From NCBI GenBank assembly GCA_017618435.1, contig JAFZUH010000318.1, positions 1 through 8,868 on the forward strand: 8,868 bases of DNA. Reading direction: 5' to 3'. The translations under genes and the position numbers were made by a program. Shown here in pieces: positions 1 through 7,169 of the stretch (positions within the stretch are counted from its first letter, which is position 1; the number at the start of each line of letters is the position of its first letter). A model generated the notes under the pieces. It was not told the origin of the DNA, did no database searches, and was given only the letters and a program-made list of their open reading frames with translations. The stretch comes from Bacteroidales bacterium (GTDB taxonomy: Bacteria > Bacteroidota > Bacteroidia > Bacteroidales > WCHB1-69).

Positions 1-331
1 AATTTTTGGCTAAGTTTAAAATATTCTTAAAACCGTCCAAATCGTTCAACACCTTGCACGGATTGGCTTGTGTTCTGTTTACGCCCACAACGGCGGCATA
101 GTGAAAAACAAAGTCAAACTTATTGGACAGCATTACACCCGAAATGTCTCTATAATTGTTGACATCTGCTTTTATGAAATTCCAATTGTCACTTTTGGAT
201 GGCAGGTTTTCAACCAATCCCGTAGAAAAATCATCAACGAGTACCAAATAGTTTTCTTTGTCTTGCAACAATTTTTCAGCCAAACAACTTGCAATAAAGC
301 CGGCTCCACCGGTAATTAAAATTTTTCGCAT
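1..331 (-). CDS. NAD-dependent epimerase/dehydratase (extended SDR), N-terminal part only
   Basis: This gene starts with ATG at 331 and is cut by the left edge after 110 codons. The reading was made by translating the reverse complement. It begins MRKILITGGAGFIAS, the dinucleotide-binding Rossmann loop (residues 4-15). The second strand ends LVDDFSTG with Asp33, the acidic residue that normally binds the NAD ribose. A later strand ends in HYAAVVGV (77-84), the cofactor-contacting segment of extended SDR enzymes. Such enzymes convert nucleotide sugars, for example UDP-glucuronate decarboxylases, UDP-hexose 4-epimerases and dTDP-glucose 4,6-dehydratases. The catalytic Tyr-x-x-x-Lys lies outside the window, so the exact reaction cannot be decided. 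It follows rfbA by 9 bases, which suggests co-transcription and a role in surface-polysaccharide sugar synthesis. One oddity: the third Gly of the usual GxxGxxG is Ala14. Confidence 0.88.
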   Translation of the reverse strand, partial: MRKILITGGAGFIASCLAEKLLQDKENYLVLVDDFSTGLVENLPSKSDNWNFIKADVNNYRDISGVMLSNKFDFVFHYAAVVGVNRTQANPCKVLNDLDGFKNILNLAKN

Positions 332-340
332 TGTCCCGTT

Positions 341-1207
341 CTATTTTTTGTCTAACAAATTTACAAGATATTGTCCATAACCGCTTTTTAACAGTGGTTG
401 TGCTAATTTTTCCAATTGTTCTGCCGAGATAAAGCCTTGTTCATAAGCCACTTCTTCTATGCAGCCTATTTTTTTGCCTTGTCTGTCTTCTATTACCTGC
501 ACATATTGGGTGGCTTCCAACAGAGAACGGAAGGTTCCGGTGTCCAACCATGCAGTGCCTCTGTCCAAAATTGATACCCTCAATTTGCCTTGTGCCAAAT
601 AGTATTTATTGACATCGGTAATTTCATATTCGCCTCTTGCACTGGGTTGAATGTTTTTTGCCACTTCGACAACGGTGTTGTCATAGAAATACAAACCCGG
701 TACGGCATAGTTTGATTTTGGATTTTTGGGTTTTTCTTCAATGGAAAGAGCCTTAAAATTTTCATCAAATTCAACAACACCGTATCGTTCAGGGTCATTG
801 ACATGATAAGCGAACACGATACCGCCTTCCGGATTTACGCAGGTGCGGATATTGTGTTCAAAACCGCTACCGGAAAAAATATTGTCACCCAAAATCAAGC
901 AAACGCTGTCTTTGCCGATAAATTCTTCACCAAGTACAAAGGCTTGTGCAAGTCCGTTGGGTACTTCCTGTACCTTGTAGGAAAAACGGCAACCCAAACT
1001 GGAACCGTCACCCAATAGTTTTTCAAAATTAGGCAAATCATGTGGGGTGGAAATAATCAATATTTCGTTGATACCGGCAGACATAAGCACGCTTAACGGA
1101 TAATAAATCATGGGTTTGTCATAAATCGGCATCAATTGCTTACTCATTGCCAAAGTCAAGGGGTGTAAGCGTGTTCCTGCTCCTCCTGCTAAAATAATAC
1201 CTTTCAT
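341..1207 (-). CDS. rfbA: Glucose-1-phosphate thymidylyltransferase
   Basis: This cytoplasmic enzyme joins dTTP and glucose-1-phosphate to give dTDP-glucose and pyrophosphate, the first step to dTDP-L-rhamnose and other dTDP-sugars of O-antigen or capsule. The 288-residue length matches the family (about 290). Visible motifs are the nucleotide-binding loop LAGGAGTRL (6-14) with Lys23, YDKPMIYYPL (29-38), LGDNIF with metal-binding Asp108 (106-111), the IEEKPKNP segment (156-163) with Lys159, RGEYEITDVN (191-200) and the second metal Asp222 in AWLDTGT. All key residues are present. The next gene downstream is a sugar-nucleotide epimerase/dehydratase; ftsX lies 34 bases upstream. No promoter-like box is seen in that 34-base gap, so it is probably read from the ftsX promoter. 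The symbol rmlA is a synonym. Confidence 0.97.
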   Translation of the reverse strand: MKGIILAGGAGTRLHPLTLAMSKQLMPIYDKPMIYYPLSVLMSAGINEILIISTPHDLPNFEKLLGDGSSLGCRFSYKVQEVPNGLAQAFVLGEEFIGKDSVCLILGDNIFSGSGFEHNIRTCVNPEGGIVFAYHVNDPERYGVVEFDENFKALSIEEKPKNPKSNYAVPGLYFYDNTVVEVAKNIQPSARGEYEITDVNKYYLAQGKLRVSILDRGTAWLDTGTFRSLLEATQYVQVIEDRQGKKIGCIEEVAYEQGFISAEQLEKLAQPLLKSGYGQYLVNLLDKK

Positions 1208-1241
1208 ACTATCGTCAATTTAAAATACTTTTTACAGAAAA

Positions 1242-2126
1242 TTAGGCATACAATTTATCTATCTTCATTTTGATGTATTTGCGGACGGCAAACAATGTTG
1301 AAAGCCAATTGAGAAGAATGCCCAAGGCAAACATTACACCGAACAAAATAGCATAGTACATCGGTTGGCTGAAATCAATAATGGCTTCCAGACTTGGACG
1401 GCTATAAGCCTTATACAATATAAATACCATCAAGGCAATGGCCAATACCGAAGCAATAGTGCCTTGTACGAGGCTGTTGGTGATAAATGGTCGGTAAATG
1501 GTTCTTCTTTTGGCTCCTACCAACAACATACTTTTTATGGTAAAGAGTTTGGCATAGATATACAACCTGATGGTGTTGTTGATTAAAGCAAAAGAGATAA
1601 TTAGCAACAAGGCACAAATTATCAGCAAAACAACGCCTATTTTGTGGATATTGTCATTAACATTGTTGATGTAACTTTTTTGATAGCATACATCGGAAAT
1701 GTTTTCCATCAAATTCAGTTCTTTTTCTATCATTTGCAAACTGTCCATAGTGGTGTAGTTTGCATTTATTTTCAGTTGAAACGATGGCGGAATAACATCA
1801 CCGACAATATCGCGGAAATCATGTCCCAACAAATCTATGGTTTCTTGTGTTGCTTGCTCTTTGGACACATATTTCACCGATTTTACATAAGGTTTTTTCT
1901 CTAATGTCTGTTGAATATAAGATACTTGCCCTTCGGTAATGTCAGGCATAAGCATCACCTCGAAACCGATGTTTTCTCTGACATTGTCTGCAATTCGTTT
2001 GGCATTGATGAGAACAATGCCCAGCAAACCGACAATAAACAACACCAAAGTAACACTAATAATGGTAGATAGCACAGAAGAGGCCAATCTGTGTTTTGCT
2101 ATTTTTTCTATTTGTATGGCTGCCAT
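1242..2126 (-). CDS. ftsX: Cell division protein FtsX (ABC transporter permease)
   Basis: FtsX is the inner-membrane partner of the ATPase FtsE. In known systems the pair works at the division site and controls peptidoglycan hydrolases through the extracytoplasmic domain. The 294-residue protein has the family plan: a short basic cytoplasmic start, a membrane segment at about 17-40, an extracytoplasmic domain (about 44-160) containing an IPPSFQL segment at 112-118 like the family's LPxSF motif, then three more membrane segments at about 163-182, 217-238 and 257-280. The loop MLLVGAKRR (200-208) between segments 2 and 3 is the typical FtsX cytoplasmic loop. The ATG at 2126 is preceded by an A/T-rich leader without Shine-Dalgarno sequence. 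No ftsE is in the window; in Bacteroidota the two genes are often apart. Its downstream neighbour here is rfbA. Confidence 0.93.
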   Translation of the reverse strand: MAAIQIEKIAKHRLASSVLSTIISVTLVLFIVGLLGIVLINAKRIADNVRENIGFEVMLMPDITEGQVSYIQQTLEKKPYVKSVKYVSKEQATQETIDLLGHDFRDIVGDVIPPSFQLKINANYTTMDSLQMIEKELNLMENISDVCYQKSYINNVNDNIHKIGVVLLIICALLLIISFALINNTIRLYIYAKLFTIKSMLLVGAKRRTIYRPFITNSLVQGTIASVLAIALMVFILYKAYSRPSLEAIIDFSQPMYYAILFGVMFALGILLNWLSTLFAVRKYIKMKIDKLYA

Positions 2127-2150
2127 AATGCTTTTTTATTTTCTCATTTG

Positions 2151-2158
2151 CAAAGATA
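2151..2158 (-). promoter_or_regulatory. Probable promoter -7 box for ftsX
   Basis: Read on the minus strand this is TATCTTTG, an exact match to the Bacteroidota -7 consensus TAnnTTTG. It lies 24 bases before the ftsX ATG, giving a very short leader. A -33 TTTG at the usual spacing is not evident; a TTG at 2176-2174 is 15 bases upstream, closer than normal. The call rests on the -7 box and its position. Confidence 0.6.
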
Positions 2159-2212
2159 ACACAAAAATCAATGCAATTTACATACAAGTATATGAAATAT
2201 TATTCTCCCCAA

Positions 2213-2230
2213 CCGATATTTCCGATATTC
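2213..2230. repeat. Short tandem repeat, 2 x 9 bases
   Basis: CCGATATTT is followed at once by CCGATATTC, two copies differing only in the last base. They sit between the two divergent promoter boxes, at a distance from both. A direct-repeat binding site is possible, but with only 18 bases chance cannot be excluded. Confidence 0.35.
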
Positions 2231-2331
2231 ATAGTAGAGAATCTCTTTGTCTTTGTGTTTTTTTGCATAACATATCGCAAAAAACTTGTGGACAAAGCAT
2301 TTCAAAATGTCAAATATATCTTTATTTTTTG

Positions 2332-2339
2332 TACCTTTG
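2332..2339 (+). promoter_or_regulatory. Probable promoter -7 box for the 2368 gene and the genes behind it
   Basis: TACCTTTG matches the Bacteroidota -7 consensus TAnnTTTG and lies 28 bases before the ATG at 2368. No clear -33 TTTG is visible about 20 bases upstream. As the following genes run on the same strand with gaps of 35 bases or less, this may drive the whole run to 8488. Confidence 0.5.
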
Positions 2340-2367
2340 TTTGTTTGAATAAATACATATAAAACCG

Positions 2368-3279
2368 ATGGCAAAGATTAAATCTATCACTCGTTATGTT
2401 TATCAATATCAACGCAAAGGCGTTTTTGATGACGAACAAATTGAAACGAAAAAGAAAGTTTCTTATACCGAATTTGACCAAAATAACAATAATATATTGG
2501 ATATAATTTTTGACAATGCTGAAAATATAGAAAATCGTGTTGTCAGAGTTTTTGATGCGGACAATCTGCAAACGGAAGAACATTCGTTTAATGATGAAAG
2601 CAGTCAAGCCTATGAAAACAAATATTATACCTACAACAACCGCATTTTGACCAATTGTAGAATATCCTACGAAGAAGGCGATGAATTTGAAGAACAATAT
2701 ATATCCACACCGGAAGGGCATTTGTTGAAAAAAAATATCGTTTATGGCGATGGGGACAGGACTACGGAATTGGAATGTACGTGGGAAAACAATCTCATTC
2801 AGAGAATTGTTGAATATGATGACTATGCACAAGAAAATATTGTAAAATCATATAATTACAACGAAAAAGGACAACTCGTTTCCACGATTACCGAAGATAA
2901 AACCAATGGAGACAAAACAACAGAAGAGTATGTATATCAAGATGATTTGGTGGTGGAACAAAAAACATATAATTTGAAAGATATGCTTGTTTCTGTTACA
3001 AAAAATATCTATAATGGTAAAAAACAATTGATAGGCAAAACAATAGAAACAGCCTCCCAATATTTGAAATATATCTATTCGTACAACGAACAGGGTATGC
3101 TCAAAAGGGAAAGCCTGCTCAACAAAGATGATATTGTTTTGTCAGACAAAGAATATATTTACAATTCAGAAGGTTTGGAAAAAGAGGTGGTTGTAAGTTC
3201 CCGGAATATAATCGAAAATGAAAAAGACGAAATGCTTCTTACGCAAAAAACCGTGAACGAATATCAATATTGGGACTAA
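2368..3279 (+). CDS. Unrecognised acidic protein of about twelve ~25-residue YD/RHS-like repeats
   Basis: I do not recognise this 303-residue protein and assign no function. It is rich in Tyr, Asn, Glu, Asp and Lys and consists almost wholly of divergent units. Each is anchored on an aromatic residue followed by Asn, Asp, Gln or similar: Tyr14, Phe36, Phe62, Tyr89, Thr114-Pro115, Trp139, Tyr164, Tyr190, Tyr215, Tyr239, Tyr265 and, after a longer gap, Tyr301. From Phe36 to Tyr265 the spacing is 24-27 residues. The best units read YNYNEKGQLVS (162-172) and YSYNEQGMLKR (237-247), close to the YD-repeat core Y-D-x-x-G-x-L. An elongated beta-hairpin stack is the likely fold. There is no signal peptide, lipobox or membrane segment, so a cytoplasmic site is inferred. 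The start follows a promoter-like box by 28 bases. rpiB begins 35 bases after its stop, so the two may share a transcript. Confidence 0.8.
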   Translation: MAKIKSITRYVYQYQRKGVFDDEQIETKKKVSYTEFDQNNNNILDIIFDNAENIENRVVRVFDADNLQTEEHSFNDESSQAYENKYYTYNNRILTNCRISYEEGDEFEEQYISTPEGHLLKKNIVYGDGDRTTELECTWENNLIQRIVEYDDYAQENIVKSYNYNEKGQLVSTITEDKTNGDKTTEEYVYQDDLVVEQKTYNLKDMLVSVTKNIYNGKKQLIGKTIETASQYLKYIYSYNEQGMLKRESLLNKDDIVLSDKEYIYNSEGLEKEVVVSSRNIIENEKDEMLLTQKTVNEYQYWD

Positions 3280-3314
3280 TAATTTGAATATAAACAAATA
3301 ATAACAAATACAAA

Positions 3315-3746
3315 ATGAAAGAAATAGCAATAGCATCCGACCATGCAGGGTTTGAAATGAAAGAGTTTTTGAAAGAACAATTAAAGAATGAATGTGCTTT
3401 TAAAGATTTTGGCACATTTTCTCCAGAAAGTATGGACTATCCCGATGTAGCCCACCCCTTGGCACAATCTATCGTCAAAGGTGATTTTCAGGTGGGAATT
3501 ATTCTTTGCGGCTCCGGCAATGGTGTGAATATGGTTGTGAATAAATATCCGCAAGTGCGTTCTGCACTTTGTTGGAAAGAAGAACTGGCAACATTGGCGA
3601 GACAACACAACAATGCAAACGTTGTGGCCATTCCCGCCCGTTTTATCGAAAAAGAAGAAGCCTTGAAAATAGTTAAGGCCTTTCTTTCTACAGACTTTGA
3701 AGGCGGAAGACACCAAAGACGTGTGGAAAAAATCGCTCCCAAATAA
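3315..3746 (+). CDS. rpiB: Ribose-5-phosphate isomerase B
   Basis: RpiB interconverts ribose 5-phosphate and ribulose 5-phosphate in the non-oxidative pentose phosphate pathway, in the cytoplasm. The 143-residue protein has the full RpiB/LacAB fold length. Visible active-site residues are Asp9-His10 in ASDHAGF, Cys65 in the CGSGNG anion-binding loop (65-70, the catalytic base position) and His98 in RQHNNANV. Other family features are Tyr42-Pro43-Asp44, the NK pair at 76-77 and GGRHQRRV (130-137) near the C-terminus. The CGSGNG form, in place of the enterobacterial CGTGIG, is the one usual in Bacteroidota. It begins 35 bases after the repeat-protein gene and ends 6 bases before the next gene. 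Related isomerases for allose or galactose phosphates are a less likely alternative. Confidence 0.95.
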   Translation: MKEIAIASDHAGFEMKEFLKEQLKNECAFKDFGTFSPESMDYPDVAHPLAQSIVKGDFQVGIILCGSGNGVNMVVNKYPQVRSALCWKEELATLARQHNNANVVAIPARFIEKEEALKIVKAFLSTDFEGGRHQRRVEKIAPK

Positions 3747-3752
3747 ACTTAA

Positions 3753-6700
3753 ATGACAGAAAACAGACTTTATATTCAATTACAGAAGTTTATTAATGCT
3801 TACTACAATAACAAGATATACAACGGTCTTGTTGTTTGGGTAAGCATTGCTGTTATATTGTTTTTAGGGCTTGTTTTCAGTGAATATTTTTCCTATTTTT
3901 CCAGTCCTGTCAGGGCTGTACTTTTCTATGGCTTTATAGCCGCAAATTTGCTTGTTTTCTGTATTTTGGTGGCGGAACCTTTGCTTCGTAGGTTTAGTGT
4001 TTTGCCGCAAATGTCATACGAAAAAGCGGCAAAGATTATTGGTGCCCATTTCCCTGAAATTGACGATAAATTGCTCAACGCCATACAATTGAACGAGCAA
4101 GTTGCCAATTGCCCGCCCGAAAACACAGAACTGCTGTTGGCTTGTGTGGAACAAAGGACAATGGAAATGAACAAATTCCATTTTTCGTTGGCTATAAATT
4201 GGCAGAAAACAAAACGTTATGCCAAATATGCTATTATTCCGCTATTGTTGTTGTTGTGTATTTTTGTTTTGAACAATCAATTGATTACCAAACCGACACA
4301 ACGTATTGTGCAATATGAGCAATATTTTGAAAAACCGGCTCCATATTCGTTTGTTCTCCTCAACAAAGATTTGAAAATATTTGAAAACGATGATTTTACA
4401 ATAAAAGTTAAAATTGAAGGTGATGAAATGCCTGCGGAAGTGTTTGTCAAAATAGACAATGCGGAATATCAAATGCAACAAATGGCTGTCAATCAGTTTC
4501 AATTTGAATTGAAAAATGTGCAAAAAAACACTCAATTTATTGTTTTTTCGCCAGAGACAAACTCTCAAACATACGAAATACAAGTTTTGCCACAACCTAT
4601 TCTTGTAAGTTTCGTTATGGATTTGAATTATCCCGCCTATACGGGCAAACCTGATGAAAAAATTGAAAACAACAGTGATATTAGCGTTCCGCAGGGGACA
4701 ATCATCTCTTGGAATTTTTATGTTAGAAATACCGATGCCGTTGTTTTTAAACATCAGGACCAAAATGATACTTTATCGGCGGAAAAAGACAAAGCCGCCT
4801 GCCGTCTGCGTTTGTTGAACAGTATAGAATATACTATATTTAATGTCAATACTTTTATGCAAAACAAAGATTCTATTGTGGGTTTTGTGCATGTAGTTGC
4901 CGACCAATATCCGTCTATTGATGTAAAAACAATGCACGACAGTGTTTTTGCTGACAGATATTATTTTCGTGGAAACATAAAAGATGACTATGGCTTTGAA
5001 AAATTGTATTTTGTGTATACCGTTACAGAAAAAGGCAATAGTATAGAACAGCAGAAAATTCCCATTGACATAGAAAAATATGCTGTTGTGCAAGATTTTT
5101 ATTATTATTTCGATGCTCAAACCCTGAATTTATCACAAGGGCAGCAAGTGGAATTTTATTTTGAAGTGTGGGACAATGATGCCATAAATGGTTCTAAAGC
5201 CTCAAAATCGAATCCAGAAGTCTTTTATCTGCCATCGTTGGACGAAATACATCAACAAACAGCCAATAGCAACAAACAGGTGAAATCTGATTTGGAAAAA
5301 CTGATGAAAGAAAGTGAAAAAATACTTTCGCAAATAGAAAACTTGAAAAAAGAAATGCTCAATCAAAATCAGGCAACGTGGCAAGAAAAGAAAGAAATGG
5401 AAAACCTGCTCAAACAATTGCAAGATATTCGTAAACAGGGCGAGGCGATTGTGCAAGAGCAAAAACGTCAAGAACACATCAATCAGCAATACAATGATTT
5501 GAATCAGGAAATTGTTGACAAACAAAAAGAACTGCAAAAACGTTTTGATGAATTGTTTAACGATGAAATGAAATCCATGATGCAAGAATTGCAGATGATG
5601 CTCAATCAAAACATCGACAAGAACAAAATGAATCAAATGATAGACAATATCAAAACAAATACCGAAGAAATAAACAAAAGCCTTGACCAACAGTTGGAAT
5701 TGTTCAAACAATTGGAAATAGAAGCCAAAATGGATAATATTATTTCCAAGTCATTGCAATTGGCCGAACAGGAAGAACAATTGGCGGAAAAGACACTGCA
5801 ACAATCCCAAAATCCTCAATCGTTGTCAGAACAACAAGAACATATCAATCAACAGTTTGAGGCATTGAAATCGGATATTCAAGAGATGGAAAATCTCAAT
5901 AAATCATTGGAAGATGCCTATAATCTGGATTCTGTCAATGCCCTGAAATCTGCCGTGGAACAAAAACTGCATCAGGCAAGCGAACAATTGAAACAGAAAC
6001 ACCCGCAAAAAGCCGCCCAAACGCAAAAAGAAGCCGCCGAAAAAATGAAAGAATTGGCACAAGAGATAGAAACGCAAATGCAAGAATCCGAAGATGAAAA
6101 TTTAGGCGAAGATATTCAAACCATTCGGCAAACTTTGGACAATATTGTTTCTACATCTTTTGCCCAAGAAGAAATTCTGCAAAAAATGAATCAAACGCAA
6201 GTGCACCAACCTGCGATGAAAGATATTATTCTCCAACAATATAAACTGAAAGACAAACTCAAACTGATAGAAGATTCCATTGCTGCTGTCGCCCGCCGGC
6301 AGATTATGGTGGAACCTTTTATTTCCAAGCAAATACGCACCATTTCGCAAGCCCAAACAGATATTATGAACCTTATGAACAGTTCGCAGGAACAAATGTC
6401 GATAATGTTTTATGGTCAGAGTTACGGGCGGCAGATTGCTGCCAAACAGCAATTTATTATGACCTCTTTGAACGATTTGGCTTTGATGTTGGCAGAGTCG
6501 ATGAAAAATATGCAACAAAAGCAAAGTCAAGGTCAAGCGGGCAACAGAAAAGGAAAATGCAACAGCGAAAGTTGTGGTTCCCAACCCTCCAAATCGGGCA
6601 AAAAGTCAATGAAAACCATGCGGCAAATGCAAGAACAACTCAACAGGCAACTTGAAGAGATGCGAAAGCAAATGCAACAAGGCGGCAAACAGCCCAATGC

Positions 6701-7169
6701 TCAGCAGAAAGGGCAACAACAAGGGCAGGGGCAGAGCCTTAGCGAACAATTTGCCCGAATGGCGGCCCAACAGGAAGCCATTCGGAAAATGATGCAGGAT
6801 TACCAGTCCCAACTTAAAAAAGAGGGAAAAGGCTATGACGGGCAAATTGACAAAATGCTCAAAGAAATGGAACAAACCGAAAGGGAACTGGTCAATAAAA
6901 TTCTGAATGAACAAACCATCAACCGACAACAACAAATTATGACAAGGCTTTTGGAATCCGAAAAAGCGGAACAACAACGCGAAAAAGATGACCAACGGAA
7001 ATCTACGCAAGCCAAAGACTACAAAATTGCCACTCCGCCTGCTTACATTGAACAGGAACTTAAAAAACAAAAAGAAACGGAGTTGTACAAAACCATTCCG
7101 CCTACTTTGAACAGATATTATCGCGATAAAGTCAATACTTATTTCTATAATTTTCAGTACGAAAAATAG
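3753..7169 (+). CDS. Large DUF4175-type membrane-anchored coiled-coil protein
   Basis: The function is unknown; it resembles the Bacteroidota DUF4175 family in length, plan and motifs. Hydrophobic segments lie at about 24-43, 53-75 and 158-176. Basic residues after segment 2 (LLRRF) and before segment 3 (KTKRYAKY) put the 76-157 loop in the cytoplasm. The remaining ~960 residues are therefore inferred to be periplasmic. Residues about 190-495 look beta-rich, with YPAYTGKPDE (293-302), IKDDYGF (409-415) and a VEFYFEVWDND strand (466-476). Residues about 500-1080 are Gln/Lys/Glu/Met-rich helix, mostly coiled coil, broken by Gly/Ser/Gln linkers at about 923-955 and 976-994. The C-terminal motifs RLLESEKAEQQREKDDQRKS (1065-1084) and LNRYYRDKVNTYF (1119-1131) recur in the family from memory. 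It lies 6 bases after rpiB, and its TAG overlaps the GTG of the transporter gene. Confidence 0.85.
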   Translation: MTENRLYIQLQKFINAYYNNKIYNGLVVWVSIAVILFLGLVFSEYFSYFSSPVRAVLFYGFIAANLLVFCILVAEPLLRRFSVLPQMSYEKAAKIIGAHFPEIDDKLLNAIQLNEQVANCPPENTELLLACVEQRTMEMNKFHFSLAINWQKTKRYAKYAIIPLLLLLCIFVLNNQLITKPTQRIVQYEQYFEKPAPYSFVLLNKDLKIFENDDFTIKVKIEGDEMPAEVFVKIDNAEYQMQQMAVNQFQFELKNVQKNTQFIVFSPETNSQTYEIQVLPQPILVSFVMDLNYPAYTGKPDEKIENNSDISVPQGTIISWNFYVRNTDAVVFKHQDQNDTLSAEKDKAACRLRLLNSIEYTIFNVNTFMQNKDSIVGFVHVVADQYPSIDVKTMHDSVFADRYYFRGNIKDDYGFEKLYFVYTVTEKGNSIEQQKIPIDIEKYAVVQDFYYYFDAQTLNLSQGQQVEFYFEVWDNDAINGSKASKSNPEVFYLPSLDEIHQQTANSNKQVKSDLEKLMKESEKILSQIENLKKEMLNQNQATWQEKKEMENLLKQLQDIRKQGEAIVQEQKRQEHINQQYNDLNQEIVDKQKELQKRFDELFNDEMKSMMQELQMMLNQNIDKNKMNQMIDNIKTNTEEINKSLDQQLELFKQLEIEAKMDNIISKSLQLAEQEEQLAEKTLQQSQNPQSLSEQQEHINQQFEALKSDIQEMENLNKSLEDAYNLDSVNALKSAVEQKLHQASEQLKQKHPQKAAQTQKEAAEKMKELAQEIETQMQESEDENLGEDIQTIRQTLDNIVSTSFAQEEILQKMNQTQVHQPAMKDIILQQYKLKDKLKLIEDSIAAVARRQIMVEPFISKQIRTISQAQTDIMNLMNSSQEQMSIMFYGQSYGRQIAAKQQFIMTSLNDLALMLAESMKNMQQKQSQGQAGNRKGKCNSESCGSQPSKSGKKSMKTMRQMQEQLNRQLEEMRKQMQQGGKQPNAQQKGQQQGQGQSLSEQFARMAAQQEAIRKMMQDYQSQLKKEGKGYDGQIDKMLKEMEQTERELVNKILNEQTINRQQQIMTRLLESEKAEQQREKDDQRKSTQAKDYKIATPPAYIEQELKKQKETELYKTIPPTLNRYYRDKVNTYFYNFQYEK

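Larger units (their letters stand above)
2127..2367. other. Divergent intergenic region between ftsX and the repeat-protein gene
   Basis: These 241 AT-rich bases separate two divergently transcribed genes and carry a promoter-like box near each end. The middle (about 2177-2310) has no convincing open reading frame or RNA gene. It contains a 9-base near-perfect tandem repeat at 2213-2230 and a short palindrome AGAGAATCTCT at 2236-2246. Either could be an operator or chance; nothing identifies a regulator. Confidence 0.6.

Noticed and set aside
68..319. Plus-strand open frame of 83 codons at the left end
   Set aside because: It lies antisense to the SDR gene, whose minus-strand translation shows clear Rossmann motifs; the plus-strand product has no recognisable features.
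1939..2352. Plus-strand open frame of 137 codons running from inside ftsX into the intergenic region
   Set aside because: The first half is the antisense of the conserved FtsX N-terminus and the rest is AT-rich intergenic DNA; there is no sign of a real product.
2302..2832. Minus-strand open frame of 176 codons
   Set aside because: It overlaps the 5' half of the repeat-protein gene and its promoter region; the product is a Phe/Ile-rich antisense translation of an AT-rich gene, while the plus frame has clear protein repeats.
2368..3279. The repeat protein as an RHS toxin or part of a toxin-immunity or defence system
   Set aside because: It has no toxin or nuclease domain, no secretion signal, no immunity gene beside it, and its neighbours are housekeeping genes.
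3277..3286. TAATTTG between the repeat gene and rpiB as a promoter -7 box
   Set aside because: It is one base short of TAnnTTTG, overlaps the end of the stop-codon region and has no -33 partner.
4242..4763. Minus-strand open frame of 173 codons
   Set aside because: It is antisense to the beta-rich part of the DUF4175 gene and shows no recognisable motif.
5202..7070. Three long minus-strand open frames (5202-5711, 6102-6584, 6606-7070)
   Set aside because: They arise because CAA/AAA/GAA-rich coding DNA of the DUF4175 gene gives Leu/Phe-rich stop-free antisense; the products are low complexity.
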